A stretch of DNA of 64,000 nucleotides from Dolomedes plantarius (Eukaryota; Arthropoda; Arachnida; Araneae; Dolomedidae), in the NCBI GenBank assembly GCA_907164885.2, contig OU015490.1, forward strand, positions 214,751,885 through 214,815,884. Direction: 5' to 3'. The notes beneath the pieces are model-generated. The model ran no database searches. It was not told where the DNA came from and was given only the letters and a program-made list of their open reading frames with translations. Made by a program: the position numbers and the translations under genes. Below, one piece after another: positions 49,860 to 64,000 of the stretch. The first letter of the stretch is position 1; each line of letters starts with the position of its first letter.

Positions 49860-50078
49860 GTTAAATTATACATAGGGAATCCAATATAATCTCCGGCACA
49901 TATTTTAGTATGATTTACAAAGAACCTTCTTTATGACTGCCAGTAATGGTTCCTAAAGTAAGTGGTTGTCGAAAAAAGGATTTTTCCCTAGTATGGGGTC
50001 TATGGAGTCTTTAAATGACACTCTGAACAAAATAGAGAGGTGTCTGCCGAATACGGGTGGCCGACTATTGATATTTTA

Positions 50079-50444
<366 letters not shown>

Positions 50445-51709
50445 TAGGTGATTATCAAAATAATAGAAACAAATCAATATTAGTCGTGTTTATCGAAGTG
50501 CTCCGTATTCCTTAAAACACAAGTTTAGGGACCAATATTTTTTATAGGATATACTGTATACAATATTCTACTCTAAAGTAGCAGTAATGAAACTATGGGC
50601 ATCAGGCTCTTTGGGTGATAGCGTAAGATGTTAAACCTTGTAGACCGTGCACAAGGGCAAATTGTTGAAGCGCGTTTAATTGGAGTATCTGTTACAACAG
50701 CCCCCACTGGTATGGGTGTTTACCGAGCTATGATATCGGAAGTCATGATGGCATACACAATTCACGGAAAGACATTCTCTGTGAAACAGAATAGTGGACG
50801 AAAGAGAAAGCTAAGCGAAAGAGACTGACGGGTGTTGAAGTGGAATGTGGCATCAAAAAAGAAGACAACTGCAGCCAAAGTTACCGTAGACCTCCATCTG
50901 AATCTGCAGACTCCAGTACCAGTAATTACGGGTAAGAGAAACCTTCAAAAACAAAACATTTACGGCAGAGTTGTAATTTCCCGGCCACTTGTAACAGATG
51001 TGAAAACAAACCGTCCTCTACAGTGGTGCCACGATCACAAATCCTGGTCGAGTGATAAGTTGAAATATGAAATTTGGTTAGACGAATCATTGTTCACTTT
51101 GTCCCCTGCAATAGGACGTGCGTATGTCTGAATACACCTACACAAGCGTATTATCATGCTTGTCTCATGCCAGCTGTCAAACATGGAGAGGAAATTTCTT
51201 AGGGTTTCGGCGGCCATCTCATGGTTTTCAAAACGGATCTATTCTAATCCCGAAAGGGCGATTGACTTGGAAGACCTATGTCGAACTTTTAGCCGACCAT
51301 ATCCATTCTATGGTGCAAAAATTGTTTCCTTCAGGAGATGGCGTTCTCCATGATGATAATGCTCCGATACATACAGCTAGACATGCCAGGTCGTTGTTTG
51401 AGGAACATAAAGACCAAGTCAAACACCTTATCTTGCCCGCACAGTCCCTAAACCTCAATACCTTCGTACTGCTGTGGTCTGTTTTAGGGAACAGAATCAG
51501 GAATCAATATCCAGGAATAGCATCTCTACAGGAACATTGACGATTTATCCATAAAGAATGCTATAAGTTTTCCCTTAACCACTATTCATGACTTGCATAA
51601 TTCACTTCATTAGTGAATCCAGGTGGTATTAAATGCCATAGATGGTCCTATGCCATATTAATAAAGAATTCCATGTTTTTCCTAAGTGTTTCCATTATCT
51701 TGATAACCA

Positions 51710-51713
<4 letters not shown>
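50445..51713 (+). mobile_element. Tc1-like DD36E-type transposon, copy 1
   Basis: A 1,269-bp element with ends TAGGTGATTATCAAAATAAT and, on the other strand, TAGGTGGTTATCAAGATAAT. The other copy keeps CAGGTGG, so the first base has mutated. It is flanked by TA, and its right end opens directly into a (TA)n array. The interior is a decayed transposase. The same family recurs at 53,558-56,250. Confidence 0.85.
50628..51540 (+). pseudogene. Tc1-like DD36E-type transposase, decayed
   Basis: Fragments in order: GQIVEARLIGVSVTTAP, HGKTFSVKQNSGRKRKLSER, WNVASKKKTTAAKVTVDLHL, PLQWCHDHKSW, and the first catalytic region IWLDESLFTLSP. Then (shifted frames) FLRVSAAISWFSK, LHDDNAPIHTARHARSLFEE with the second aspartate, and LPAQSLNLNTFVLLW. 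In the last, the expected SPDLNIIEPLW has lost both the conserved D and the catalytic E (now V). The inferred spacing between second D and third position is 36. Stops and frameshifts occur throughout. Confidence 0.8.

Positions 51714-51781
<68 letters not shown>
51714..51781. repeat. (TA)n array joining two transposons
   Basis: About 68 bp of pure TA. It directly connects the right end of the DD36E copy to the left end of the next element, with no other sequence between. Confidence 0.95.
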
Positions 51782-53557
<1,776 letters not shown>

Positions 53558-53815
53558 CAGGTGGTTATCAAAATAATGGTAACACATATCAATATTAGTG
53601 GTGTTTATAAAAGTGCTTCGTATTCCTTAAAAAACAAATCTAGGGACCAGTATTTTTTACAGAATATAGTGTATACATTATTATAATCTATGGTAGCAAT
53701 AAAGAAATTATGATTAAGAAATTATGAAATAAGGATATTTGGGGGATAGCATAAGATGTCAAACCTTGTCGATTGTGGAGAGAGGGCAAATTGCTGAAGC
53801 AAGGTATTCTGGTTT

Positions 53816-55207
53816 TAATTGTAAGGGGAAATACCGCACTAATTATAATGGTTTACTCGTGTTCGTAAAACGGTTATGGTCAAGGTAGTTAATTTTGGGT
53901 GTGTTGCCAATATAGAAATCATTCAAATACTACCTGTTTGCTTGACCAATTAATCTCATATTTTTGATTGCGTTGTGTTTTAAAATAATATAAATCATCT
54001 GATTGCTCTTATAATGGATAGATTTATTAAAGCAAAACACATAACTAATTCATAACAATACACATCACATTTGCTATATTAAATACCTTACTTAGTCATT
54101 ATACTTTTAAATATACATTGAATTTCATTTTCCTCAATTAGACATGGGTAACCTATTCATCATCAATGCTTTTATCAATGAGGTATTATACTAAATACAT
54201 AGTTTTATAATTCAACTTAGCACTAGTCACTTAATTGTGGTATTATTTAATTAACTATGGATGAGAGGTAATCAGGTAAACACTGAATTGTGGGATCAAT
54301 AATGAACTGTCACACGTACCTTCACTGACGTTTTTCACTTGTTATCACTGTTACAATTAATGGAGGTGGCGTTGACTGAATTTCATCAAAGCTCACTTGT
54401 AAATATCGGCACGCGTCTTGAATCAAGTCGTTCATCAATCGGCTGATGTTCAGGCTGGGTGGTCGGCGGGCTGCTGCTATCTGGGTCAGCATTCACTAAG
54501 TCCTTTGGGAGATGGTTCTCATTCTATGTCGTGCGGTCAGTTGTCGGGAACTCGCCTCCTTCCACGATCGGTGCGGTCAATCAATCATTCCTCTGAGCTG
54601 GGCTATCATCAGGTCTCGTAGATCTCATCCTTAGCTGTATCTGGATTCTCAGTTCATCTTTTCTAGCCAAAAAATCCCTGTTATCTAATCTTTATCTTGC
54701 TTCTTTTTATGTATTTTCCTTCCGTAACTAAACTCCTCCTATTTTTTTTCGATTGGACATTTATTTATTCTGGAATCTTCTATCCGCCCTGCTGAAGGCG
54801 TACCTCATCATCTCATTATGATTACTCTTCTCGTGACTACCTTTGATCTTTTTCCGCTGTCATCTGAATAAGCCTTCGCTTTCTTATTATCTCGGCTAAG
54901 TCATCGTTACATTCCTTGCCCCTTTTGTTCATTTGTTACATTCATTCGCAAATCTTCCTCCAATATTTGTTAAACCGTGCCCCTCCATCATTTTTCACTC
55001 ACATCTGCAACTCATTCCGCGATGTGTGGTCCATCCCGTAATTGGTTTCAACTGCCTGCTTCTTTTGAACTTGGTTTTCCTTCGGTTACCGTTTCTTAAC
55101 CTTTTTTACGGTCTATTCTTTCTCCCCTGTTCGTTTCATCTTCCGGCATCTTTTAAACTTTATTAATTATTCTTTTACTCCATATAATGTCACTTCTTAA
55201 CCGTGAC
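53816..55207 (+). mobile_element. ~1.4-kb insertion inside DD36E copy 2 (LTR-like?)
   Basis: Foreign DNA between two collinear halves of the transposon. It can be bounded TGTAAGG...GTGACA (TG..CA), and it carries a GC-richer central stretch (GGCTGGGTGGTCGGCGGGC) and a pyrimidine-rich right half. It has no long ORF that I recognise. A solo LTR would explain these traits, but I cannot identify a convincing 4-6-bp target duplication. A possible short duplication, TATTCTGG/CTTATTGG, is imperfect. Confidence 0.45.
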
Positions 55208-56095
55208 ACGAGTCTTATTGGAGTATCTGTTACAACATCCCCCATGATTTTGGGTGTTTACCGAGCTATGATATCCGAAATCATGACGGCATACAGAGTG
55301 CACGGAAACACATCCTCTGTGAAACAATAGTGGACGAAAGGGTAAACTGAGTGAAAGAGACAGGCAGGTGTTGAAGTGGATTGTGACATCAAAAAAGAAG
55401 ACAACTGCAGCCAAATTGACCGTAGAGCTCCATCTGAATCTGCAGGCCCCAGTATCAGTCATTACAGGTAAGAGTAAACTTCACAAACAAAACTTTTATG
55501 GCAGAGTAGTAATTCCCAAGCCACTTATTTGAAACAAATGTGTATACAAAACGTCCTCTACAGTGATGGCAGGAGCACAAATCCTGGTCGAGGGATACGT
55601 CAAAATATGACATTTGGTTAAACGAATCATTGTTCACTTTGTTCCCCTCAACAGGACGTGCGTTTATCCGAAGAACACCTACAAAAGCGAATGAACATAC
55701 TTGTCTCATGCCAGCTTTCAAACATGGAGGGAAATATCTCAGGATGTCGGTGGTCATCTCATGGTTTTCAAAAGGTATCTATTGGAAGCCTGAAAGAAAG
55801 ATGGACTGGGAAGGACTATGTCGAACTTTTAGCTGACCAGATCCATCATATGGAGCAAAAACTTTTTCCTACAGTAGTTGGCGCTCTCCATGACGTTAGT
55901 ATTCGGAATCCATACAGATAGACGTATTATGTTGGCTTGAATCACATAAAGACCAAGTCAAACATCTTATCTGGCTCGCACAGTCCCTAAACATAAATAT
56001 CATCGAACTGCTGTGGTGTGTTTTAGAGAATAGAAACAGGGATCGATATTCACCAGCTGCATCTCTACAGGAACAGGGGCGATTTATCAATCAAG
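55208..56095 (+). pseudogene. DD36E-type transposase remnant, downstream of the insertion
   Basis: In shifting frames: LIGVSVTTSP, TSSVKQ, KKKTTAAKLTVELHLNLQ, WLNESLFTLFP (first catalytic position changed to N), PAFKHGGKYLRMS, GKDYVELLADQIHHMEQKLF, then a badly decayed catalytic end. It is homologous along its length to 50,690-51,540. Confidence 0.75.
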
Positions 56096-56247
56096 CATGG
56101 TATAATATTCCCTTAACCATATTCATAACTTACAGAATTCAATTCCTTAGTGACTGCATGTGGTATTAAATGTAATAGATGGTCCTATGCTATATTAATA
56201 GAGAAATTCATGTTATTCCTAAATGTGTCCATTATTTTGGTAACCAC

Positions 56248-56250
<3 letters not shown>

Positions 56251-56330
<80 letters not shown>
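56251..56330. repeat. (TA)n microsatellite
   Basis: About 80 bp of pure TA immediately right of DD36E copy 2. Confidence 0.95.
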
Positions 56331-56331
<1 letters not shown>

Positions 56332-56873
56332 CAAGTCCACTATGCTAGAGAAATATATAAAAATATAGCCTCAAGGATTACAGGTGGTCCATTTCGGTAC
56401 TATGATTTTTTTAAGCACAATACTACCAGTCCAGTACGCCGTTGTTCAGCTAGCTTTTCTCCTACAGAAGTAAGACATCTTAACCCGATAGGATAAAAAC
56501 TCCTTATGCGTATTTGTGAAACCCCGCAATCGGAGAAAGCCCGCGCAAAGAAAAAACCCGTGATAGCATGTGACGGTGATTGCTTCAGTATCAATGACTT
56601 CAGGAGCGCATTTTGACTGAATCAGTCCTGGAAATCTCCACTGTAGGCTAGCTGAAAAGCGCGTACTAATAATAAATCTTGGGGCAGTGTGATGCGACTG
56701 TCCTTGAACCCCTGCTCTTCAAAAACAAAACTTCCCGAATGCAGAACTCAGTATAGGCATGGTAGTGAACCATTCTTTTTTTTTAAACCCTAATGTTGGG
56801 AAATTGCTGGAAGTTCTCGAATGATTTTAATTACGTCAACTGGGCTAATAAATTGGTTTTCTTCAGATTTGAC
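56331..56873. other. Unrecognised sequence
   Basis: GC content is moderately higher than average. No coding or repeat assignment can be made. Confidence 0.4.
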
Positions 56874-56876
56874 ACG

Positions 56877-56951
<75 letters not shown>
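56874..56951. repeat. (CA)n(TA)n compound microsatellite
   Basis: About 27 bp of CA dinucleotides followed by about 50 bp of TA dinucleotides. Confidence 0.95.
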
Positions 56952-56953
<2 letters not shown>

Positions 56954-57330
56954 CATGGGGAGAACGGCCGCCGGTCATTGCAAAGACGAATGCCGCAACC
57001 CCACATCACAGTCCACTCTGTAGACTCTGGATTACTGGAATGGTAGTCTGGTCGAAAAGAAATGTCGTTGACACAATATTTCTCGAACTACATGTTTATT
57101 AAATTCGCTGGCCGCTCAGCCGGAATGAATGCGGCAAGAGGAAGTACAGCAGTCCGTCCTAATTTTGGACGTCAAAACTTATATAAACTTCCATCCATCA
57201 CGTTACAAAAGGGTGTGTCTTAATAGTTGATTGGTTTAAAGTTATTGTTGATGTGCAGAACTGATTTAAATTTGTACTGACGCCGAGCCGTGTCTCTTTA
57301 CGTAAAAAAGACAGTCATCTTTAATCATTT
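56952..57330 (-). mobile_element. Possible LTR fragment
   Basis: On the minus strand a TATA motif (GTTTATATAAG, near 57,185) is followed about 80 bp later by an AATTTAATAAAC polyadenylation-type motif near 57,105. GC-richer sequence then runs to the TA array. Promoter plus poly(A) signal in this order suggests LTR sequence, but no partner LTR or target duplication is visible. Confidence 0.3.
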
Positions 57331-57486
57331 TGCGGAAGGCTGTAATAATGGCATTTAACGCGAATGCCCAAAGGGAATTAAATAACTTAAGGGATTAAAA
57401 AAAGGGGTATGTAATTTTGAATAGTAAAGTGAGGAATTAATAGTTTTTAAATGTTAAGGGTGTTGAATTAAGAAATTACTAGTTTT

Positions 57487-57492
<6 letters not shown>

Positions 57493-57537
<45 letters not shown>
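57493..57537. repeat. (TA)n microsatellite
   Basis: About 45 bp of TA. Confidence 0.95.
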
Positions 57538-57541
<4 letters not shown>

Positions 57542-58207
57542 AAGTAGCAGTGGAGAATGTCGTGGAGTCCGTCGGCATCACGTGACATCACGTTTCAGGA
57601 GATCACTCATAATGAGAAAATTATGGCCTACTGCGATTTTGTAGGCCATTTTGGTCGAAAATCGGTGTATTTTTTTTCTCATGAAAGTACATAAATGTTA
57701 CACAGTTGGAAAGAGCTTTAAAAGCTGATAGTTTTTTCTGCGTGCACTTAATCTGTTACTTCAATAGTTTTAGAGTTATTTGGATTCTAATCTTGAGATC
57801 ATCTGATGTAAACACTAGCATCTGCCTTGCGTAACGGCTCATTGAAATGTGCGCAAATGCGCATGTTCAGAGACTTGGATTCTTCCAAAGAGCTCTTACG
57901 AGAGCCCTTGCGATGTAGCAACCCACGTATTCTTGGCAGAGTATTAGCGAACATAGTTGTGGCAATCGTGTTGGCGTGGCTATTTTTTTGCCAATGTATC
58001 GACATGTATTGTGTGCATTCATATAGAACGTTTTTGGCGTCACTTTGAACTGCAGGCCTGGGAATGTTTTTAGTTTGATGAATTATTACGTAGAACGTTT
58101 ATTAAAATCGAATAATAGCCGTCTGTCTGGTGGACGGATGGCCTGAGTGTAGCTGGCCGAAGCCCGAGCATTACTAGCCGAGCATACTAGTCGGGCTTCT
58201 CCCGGCT
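57538..58207. other. Unrecognised sequence with small inverted repeats
   Basis: Lies between two TA arrays but lacks matching ends. It contains TGGCCTAC..GTAGGCCA (57,626-57,653) and AAGCCCGA..TCGGGCTT near 58,160-58,198, with the ACTAGCCG/CGGCTAGT pair overlapping the TA-array border. Confidence 0.45.

Positions 58208-59316
<1,109 letters not shown>

Positions 59317-59367
<51 letters not shown>
59317..59367. repeat. (TA)n microsatellite
   Basis: About 50 bp of TA. Confidence 0.95.
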
Positions 59368-59370
<3 letters not shown>

Positions 59371-60341
59371 TCAAGTCCTATTTTCCTTGAAAAAGAAAAA
59401 TAACTGAGTTTTAACTTAGGACCCTGTGGCTACCTAACTTTGTAAGATGCGTTGTTTTTTTTTTTCTTTCGTGTAAGAAAATAGCCACCGGTTATCTACC
59501 TTTAAGAAGTCGAATCCTAAGCTTTTACAAAATAAACACACTACTTTAATTGAATCACTACACCTGTTTACCACAAGAGAATTCTGATAAAAAAGTTAAA
59601 TTAAGTGTTTCTGAAACACATTTCTTAACACTTGAAATGTTGTTTCCGTTGAGTTTTAGGTAGAATACTAGTCTATATAAAATAATTAGTCTTATTCTAG
59701 CTAAAATTTGTTTCTAAGGATTCGTCCAGTGAAAATTAACAACACAACTTCTTAACTATTTTAAGTCAAGGCTTCCAAATAAAGTATACAGTTTTATTTA
59801 AAACTTCCTTCCCAAGAATGATTTAACAACACCAAAAGTTTTAAGTACTTGCTGAATATAACATGCTGATTTCATTTTCAAATGTTAGAATCATTTATGT
59901 AAACAATTCTATTTTTTGAGTCTAACTCAATAAACCAAAATTATATCGAAGGAGGGAAATGATTGATGTGTGTCAATGTTTCATGTTTATTATAACTTCT
60001 TACGTATTCAAGCACCAGGGAAACACAGATTTATTTTATCAAACATTCAGCGACTTTTTACACCATTGTGGACGAAAAGGCTTTTTTTAAAGCTTGTCCC
60101 TTCTTTAATCTTAAAATTTTTCAAACATAATCTATTATCGAAACAGATTATGGCAATTTTTCACATTTATTTCGACAAAAAATTAAGAAATTTTTAAGCA
60201 CTATGGAAAATAATAGGAAAAAAAATTATGAATAAAGAAATAAACGGAAACTAAGCAAAAAGTATGTGCATATTTATAGTGATGAGTTTTTAAATATCAT
60301 TTAATTCTGACACTTATACCCGTATGGCAAAAGAAAAATAT
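59368..60341. other. AT-rich sequence, no gene seen
   Basis: Nothing supported. Confidence 0.5.
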
Positions 60342-60672
60342 CTAAGCTATGTAGAGTTTGTTTTCAAACGTTAACAGGATATTTGAATAAAAAATCTTAT
60401 TATCTCCATTCAAAAAACCAGTTCCGTCTGCGCATTTTTTTCTTTTGTACTGGTTTTCTATCCCGTTTTAAAATATAAAAAATTCCTTTCTATGAACTAT
60501 ATTGTTATGTGAAACACTCATAAACGAGAATCTTGCGCTTTTATAATAAAATTGGTTTTACTTCACTATTTTATAACCGTCAAAAAGTATTTCCACAAAA
60601 TGGTCAAAAATGTACTCTTTCAAATTGTACTGATATAAGAGTTGAACCTGTTGTAATAAAAATCATATACAG
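60342..60672 (-). repeat. Dispersed 335-bp repeat, copy 2
   Basis: Reverse complement of 8,342-8,676 along its whole length (for example CTAAGCTATGTAGAGTTTG at 60,342 and GTTGAACCTGTTGTAATAAA at 60,641). Here it lacks the long flanking direct repeats. The 81-codon frame at 60,533-60,778 is incidental. Confidence 0.85.
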
Positions 60673-60873
60673 ACATAAAAGCGGAACGTTGACTATCTGC
60701 TCTATAAAAATAAGCATAATCGGTCTGAGAAATGAAAATGCTGTTATCAATCATAAATCATGGATATTGAATCAGTAAGTGAAAATATGATAACACTGTT
60801 GTGAATTAGTTAAAATGAAAGGGGCTAAGGGATATCTACGATGATTAGAGAACAGATACAGCGATATCATTTC

Positions 60874-61190
60874 TTACGTCGGAGGAAATCCTAGTGATCT
60901 TAATTCTCCACGGGCAACCCAGTAGAGGTGAGCTCTATTACAAACCAAAAAAAAATTCAAACTGAAAAGTGCTTTTCTTGAAAAGAACACGATAAAAATG
61001 TGGTTGATATCTGTAAGTTCCCCAGCAGAACAAATGGGACAGTCAGTGGAATATACAATGATGATGTGATACAGGTATACAGATAAAAATTCATAAGATA
61101 TCACTATTCTATAATTTGCAATAGCAATGCTACTTTGGGGGTACCGAGGGAGAGGGCAATACAACACTTCACTGCAAGATTTACCCACGG
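60874..61190 (-). pseudogene. Non-LTR retroposon C-terminal remnant
   Basis: The minus-strand frame contains YLYHIIIVYSTDCPICSAGE and LTDINHIFIVF. This resembles the CP.C..GE..D..H..F.C zinc-binding C-terminus that follows the RT (and RNase H) of Jockey/I-type retroposons. The final cysteine is lost, and no RT core is nearby. Confidence 0.5.
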
Positions 61191-61194
61191 CCTG

Positions 61195-61299
<105 letters not shown>

Positions 61300-62603
61300 C
61301 AGGGTGGCTAATAAATACTGTGACAAATATCGAATCATTTAATTACACACAGATGAAATAGAAAATGGAAAATACAACAATATTATGAACATTATACATG
61401 AAAGTTTACCATGAAATAATTTTACTCGAATCAACCGCCATCTTTATCGATTACTAAAGATAATCTCTTACGCCACTGTCCTATTGCGGCACGAATCATT
61501 TTATGAGGTAATTTGACCCATTCACTCCGTATGGAAGCTTTGAGGGAGTCCAAACTTCTGTGCTGCTTAGCATTTACTTTAGACTCTAAAATCCCCCAAA
61601 TGCAATAGTCTAAAGGATTTAGATCTGGGGAAGAAGGTGGCCAATCTTCTTGCTTGATAAACTTCGGGCAATTGGCATGGAGGCATTCCTGTGTTGTTTT
61701 GGATCGGTGGGACGGTTCAGAATCTTGCTGAAATATCCAATTCTTTTTGGGATACAATCTGTTAGCATGTGGTAATAAACGTGTAGCCAATACTTCCTGT
61801 TTGTAATATTCAGCATTGATTTTTACCCCTTTATCGATGAATTTCAGAGGCAGTTTTCCATTGTGTGACACTGCAGCCCAAACCATAACAGAATTCTTGT
61901 TCTGAAAGCGTTTAACAGTTCGAAGATTTTCAGGTATATCCTCGAAGGTTGCTGAATATACAACATCATTTTTAGCATTATAACTTTGTTCTGTACAAAA
62001 CTGCTTCTCATCAGAGAAAATTATTTTTTCAACACTTTTGCTACCGTGCCGGTTCAGCAATTTTTTACATCTTTGTAACCTTTTTACTATTTGTGCAGTA
62101 GTCAAACCTTGAACTTTTCTTTTGCGATAAGGGCGAAAACCCAGGTCTTCATTTATGATAAGTTGCATAGTTCTGCGACTGATGTTCTCTTCTGCAGCCA
62201 TTTTATTTGCAGAACGTTGTGGATTTCTTCGTATCTTTTCACGAATTCTTTTGATACGTTCTTTTGTACGAACAGTGCATGGACGACCGGACCTTGGTCG
62301 ATCTTTACATCTATTGGTATCCAATAATCGATTTATAGTCCTATATATAAACGTCCTATTAAAACCAAGGCATTTTAATTGCTTAAATATTTTACCTGCA
62401 GAAAATCCGCGATCAAAAAGCTGTTTAACCATTAACCTTTTGGCTTCCATCTTTAAAAATATTCTACATGTTTACTTTAAACAAAAATCGTCTGCGCTTA
62501 CAAAAAGTTGCCAATCACACAAATAGATAGATAAATTGTTTTTCCAAACGATTAAAATTAACTCTTATTTTTTGGAGTGTTACAGTATTTATTAGCCACC
62601 CTG
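61300..62603 (-). mobile_element. maT-type (DD37D) mariner transposon, structurally complete
   Basis: A 1,304-bp element with perfect 22-bp terminal repeats (CAGGGTGGCTAATAAATA...), flanked by TA at 61,298-61,299 and 62,604-62,605. It has a single uninterrupted transposase gene on the minus strand. Both flanks are long TA microsatellites. Matching ends, TA duplication and an open ORF make this the youngest-looking DNA transposon in the window. Confidence 0.93.
61431..62450 (-). CDS. DD37D (maT-like) transposase, intact
   Basis: A 339-residue nuclear cut-and-paste transposase. It would bind the terminal repeats and catalyse excision and integration at TA. The N-terminus (residues ~1-110) holds two helix-turn-helix regions, with GRPC/RPRSGRP between them as the linker. 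The catalytic triad is D147 (FSDEKQF), D243 (FQQDSEPSH) and D281 (SPDLNPLDYCIWGIL). There are 37 residues between the last two, the DD37D signature of maT elements. The SVMVWAAVS block is at about 187-195. The length is normal for the family. The ATG at 62,448-62,450 starts about 150 bp inside the right terminal repeat. No frameshift or stop was seen. Confidence 0.93.
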   Translation of the reverse strand: MEAKRLMVKQLFDRGFSAGKIFKQLKCLGFNRTFIYRTINRLLDTNRCKDRPRSGRPCTVRTKERIKRIREKIRRNPQRSANKMAAEENISRRTMQLIINEDLGFRPYRKRKVQGLTTAQIVKRLQRCKKLLNRHGSKSVEKIIFSDEKQFCTEQSYNAKNDVVYSATFEDIPENLRTVKRFQNKNSVMVWAAVSHNGKLPLKFIDKGVKINAEYYKQEVLATRLLPHANRLYPKKNWIFQQDSEPSHRSKTTQECLHANCPKFIKQEDWPPSSPDLNPLDYCIWGILESKVNAKQHRSLDSLKASIRSEWVKLPHKMIRAAIGQWRKRLSLVIDKDGG

Positions 62604-63036
<433 letters not shown>

Positions 63037-63039
63037 AAC

Positions 63040-63769
63040 AGTCCACCTTGGAATTGAATATTGATTGACATTTTTGCTTTTGGCATTTTACCTTTATTAT
63101 TAATTATTACAGAGTTTTGTTTTACCTTTAAGTTTTTACAATCAATATAAATTTCATAATTTTTACATTTATTTCGACTTAATATTACATAATACAAGTT
63201 ATTGTCAATTACATATAACACAATATCTCTAACAATGTTACCTATTTTCATCTTAACCTTACATATTTTGTTCATTACGATATGACCCTGAGTTTAAACT
63301 ACTCTTATACCTCTTACTCTGGTTATTTTCAAATTTACCTGTCGAGCAGTTCTGGTGGATATCACAGACAAAGTTGCGCCATTGTCTATGACACAATCTA
63401 CATATTTATTGTTTGACAAATAACCTGACACCTTCAATAGTCAGGAATTAGTCAGAAATTCACTAAGGGTGGATAAAGAAAGGGTAAAAAAAATTCTTTT
63501 AATACCCTCACTAAGTCTGCAAAATTATTAACTTGATAACATTTTTGAATATAAACGTTAAGTGCTATACCCTTTACAAAACGTGAAATTTTTTAAAATT
63601 TCCATTCATCATCTTTGCTTCCCTCGATCCATTTCTTATTGAAGTATGACAACCAAGAGTTTATGTCCATATTATTGTCTGAATCAAAAGGCACAATATT
63701 TAGTTCTGTTCCACTACTCGTGATTCTCAAAGAATCGTCAAGTTCGGGATTTAGTTCGGCCGTCGCCAT
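63040..63769 (-). pseudogene. Gypsy-type Gag/protease fragment with internal deletion
   Basis: The ATG at 63,767-63,769 (minus) opens MATAELNPELDDSL, then WLSYFNKKWIEG, DDEWKF and, after a stop, ISRFVKG and CYQVNNFADLVRVLKEFF. These look like the start of a retrotransposon Gag. The sequence then jumps to an aspartic-protease-like segment, LSNNKYVDCVIDNGATLSVI (63,420-63,360), followed by the flap and C-terminal region ([19 protein letters not shown]). The usual D(T/S)G active site is DNG. Most of Gag and all RT/IN are missing. The fragment ends at the TA array. Confidence 0.6.
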
Positions 63770-64000
63770 TTTTACAAATATAATAATAGAAATTACAAAA
63801 ATAATATAATAACTGACCTGCTTACAACACCAACTTGTTGTACAAAAATATAGTACTTTACTTAAAACATTTTTAAAGAGTAAAACACTCTGATGGTGAC
63901 TTGAAAAATATCTTATATGAGTTTCTTTCATTTCCGAGCAGCGTTCGGCGTTCACCCGGAAATCGTAATTATTTTATTGAAAATAAATTTTTTTTTATTG
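63770..64000. other. Upstream flank of the Gypsy-type fragment, window edge
   Basis: Probably 5' leader or LTR sequence of the fragment, but no LTR pair can be tested inside the window. The minus-strand frame extends to 63,955 upstream of the likely Gag start, and that extension looks incidental. Confidence 0.35.

Larger units (their letters stand above)
53558..56250 (+). mobile_element. Tc1-like DD36E-type transposon, copy 2 (with inserted DNA)
   Basis: Ends CAGGTGGTTATCAAAATAAT and, on the other strand, CAGGTGGTTACCAAAATAAT, flanked by TA at 53,556-53,557 and 56,251-56,252. At 2,693 bp it is about 1.4 kb longer than copy 1. Sequence collinear with copy 1 stops near 53,815 (GGGCAAATTGCTGAAGC) and resumes near 55,208 (TTATTGGAGTATCTGTTACA). 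Confidence 0.85.

Noticed and set aside
54933..55166. 77-codon ORF in the DD36E insertion
   Set aside because: A pyrimidine-rich tract gives a Leu/Phe/Pro/Ser-rich translation with no real coding signal.

Overview
The window looks like accessory, repeat-dominated DNA from an AT-rich animal nuclear genome, most likely an arthropod. My best guess is an araneomorph (orb-weaver type) spider, because the Tc1/mariner transposase families and the tRNA-derived SINEs with (CAA)n-type tails resemble those I recall from spider genomes. That is inference from memory, not a search. I see no host protein-coding gene, no bona fide tRNA or rRNA, no CRISPR and nothing prokaryotic. Nearly all recognisable coding sequence belongs to mobile elements, most of them broken.

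Layout. 0-5 kb: AT-rich DNA with a hAT-like end and a SINE. 4.8-6.2 kb: complete Tc1-like transposon with a frameshifted transposase. 6.5-7.75 kb: decayed gene of an unclassified mobile-element-associated family. 8-9.4 kb: a dispersed repeat between long direct repeats, then a piggyBac-type MITE. 10.5-11 kb: internally deleted mariner-like copy. 13.8-14.7 kb: SINE plus LTR-like segment. 15.6-16.6 kb: mariner remnant split by a SINE. 17.5 kb: another unclassified pseudogene. 19.8-23.7 kb: piggyBac copy into which a 2.3-kb element with about 376-bp inverted repeats has inserted. 24-26.4 kb: SINE pieces and a palindromic MITE. 26.85-29.83 kb: degenerate tandem array. 30.36-31.11 kb: 751-bp foldback element. 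31.4-32.4 kb: ~154-bp satellite. 32.5-33.6 kb: deleted copy of the first Tc1 element. 35.2-35.7 kb: 291-bp tandem duplication. 40.5-44.5 kb: SINE, then a complete LTR retrotransposon with Gag but no Pol. 44.5-45.1 kb: RNase H end of a non-LTR retroposon. 45.7 kb: 25-bp perfect hairpin. 46.4-47.7 kb: truncated Jockey-like RT abutting a ~215-bp satellite (47.7-48.66 kb).

From 49.7 kb to 63.0 kb the window is a chain of long (TA)n microsatellites. Tc1/mariner-type elements sit between them: two DD36E-type copies, a D-42-D element, a Tigger-like remnant, and an intact DD37D (maT-type) element with an uninterrupted 339-aa transposase. The last kilobase holds a collapsed Gypsy-type Gag/protease fragment.

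How the parts relate. TA-specific transposons appear to have repeatedly inserted into TA arrays. Defective copies (deleted Tc1, MITEs, foldbacks, Gag-only LTR element, SINEs) coexist with two young candidates for present or recent activity: the DD37D element and the LTR element, whose two LTRs differ at about 6 substitutions in 436 bp.
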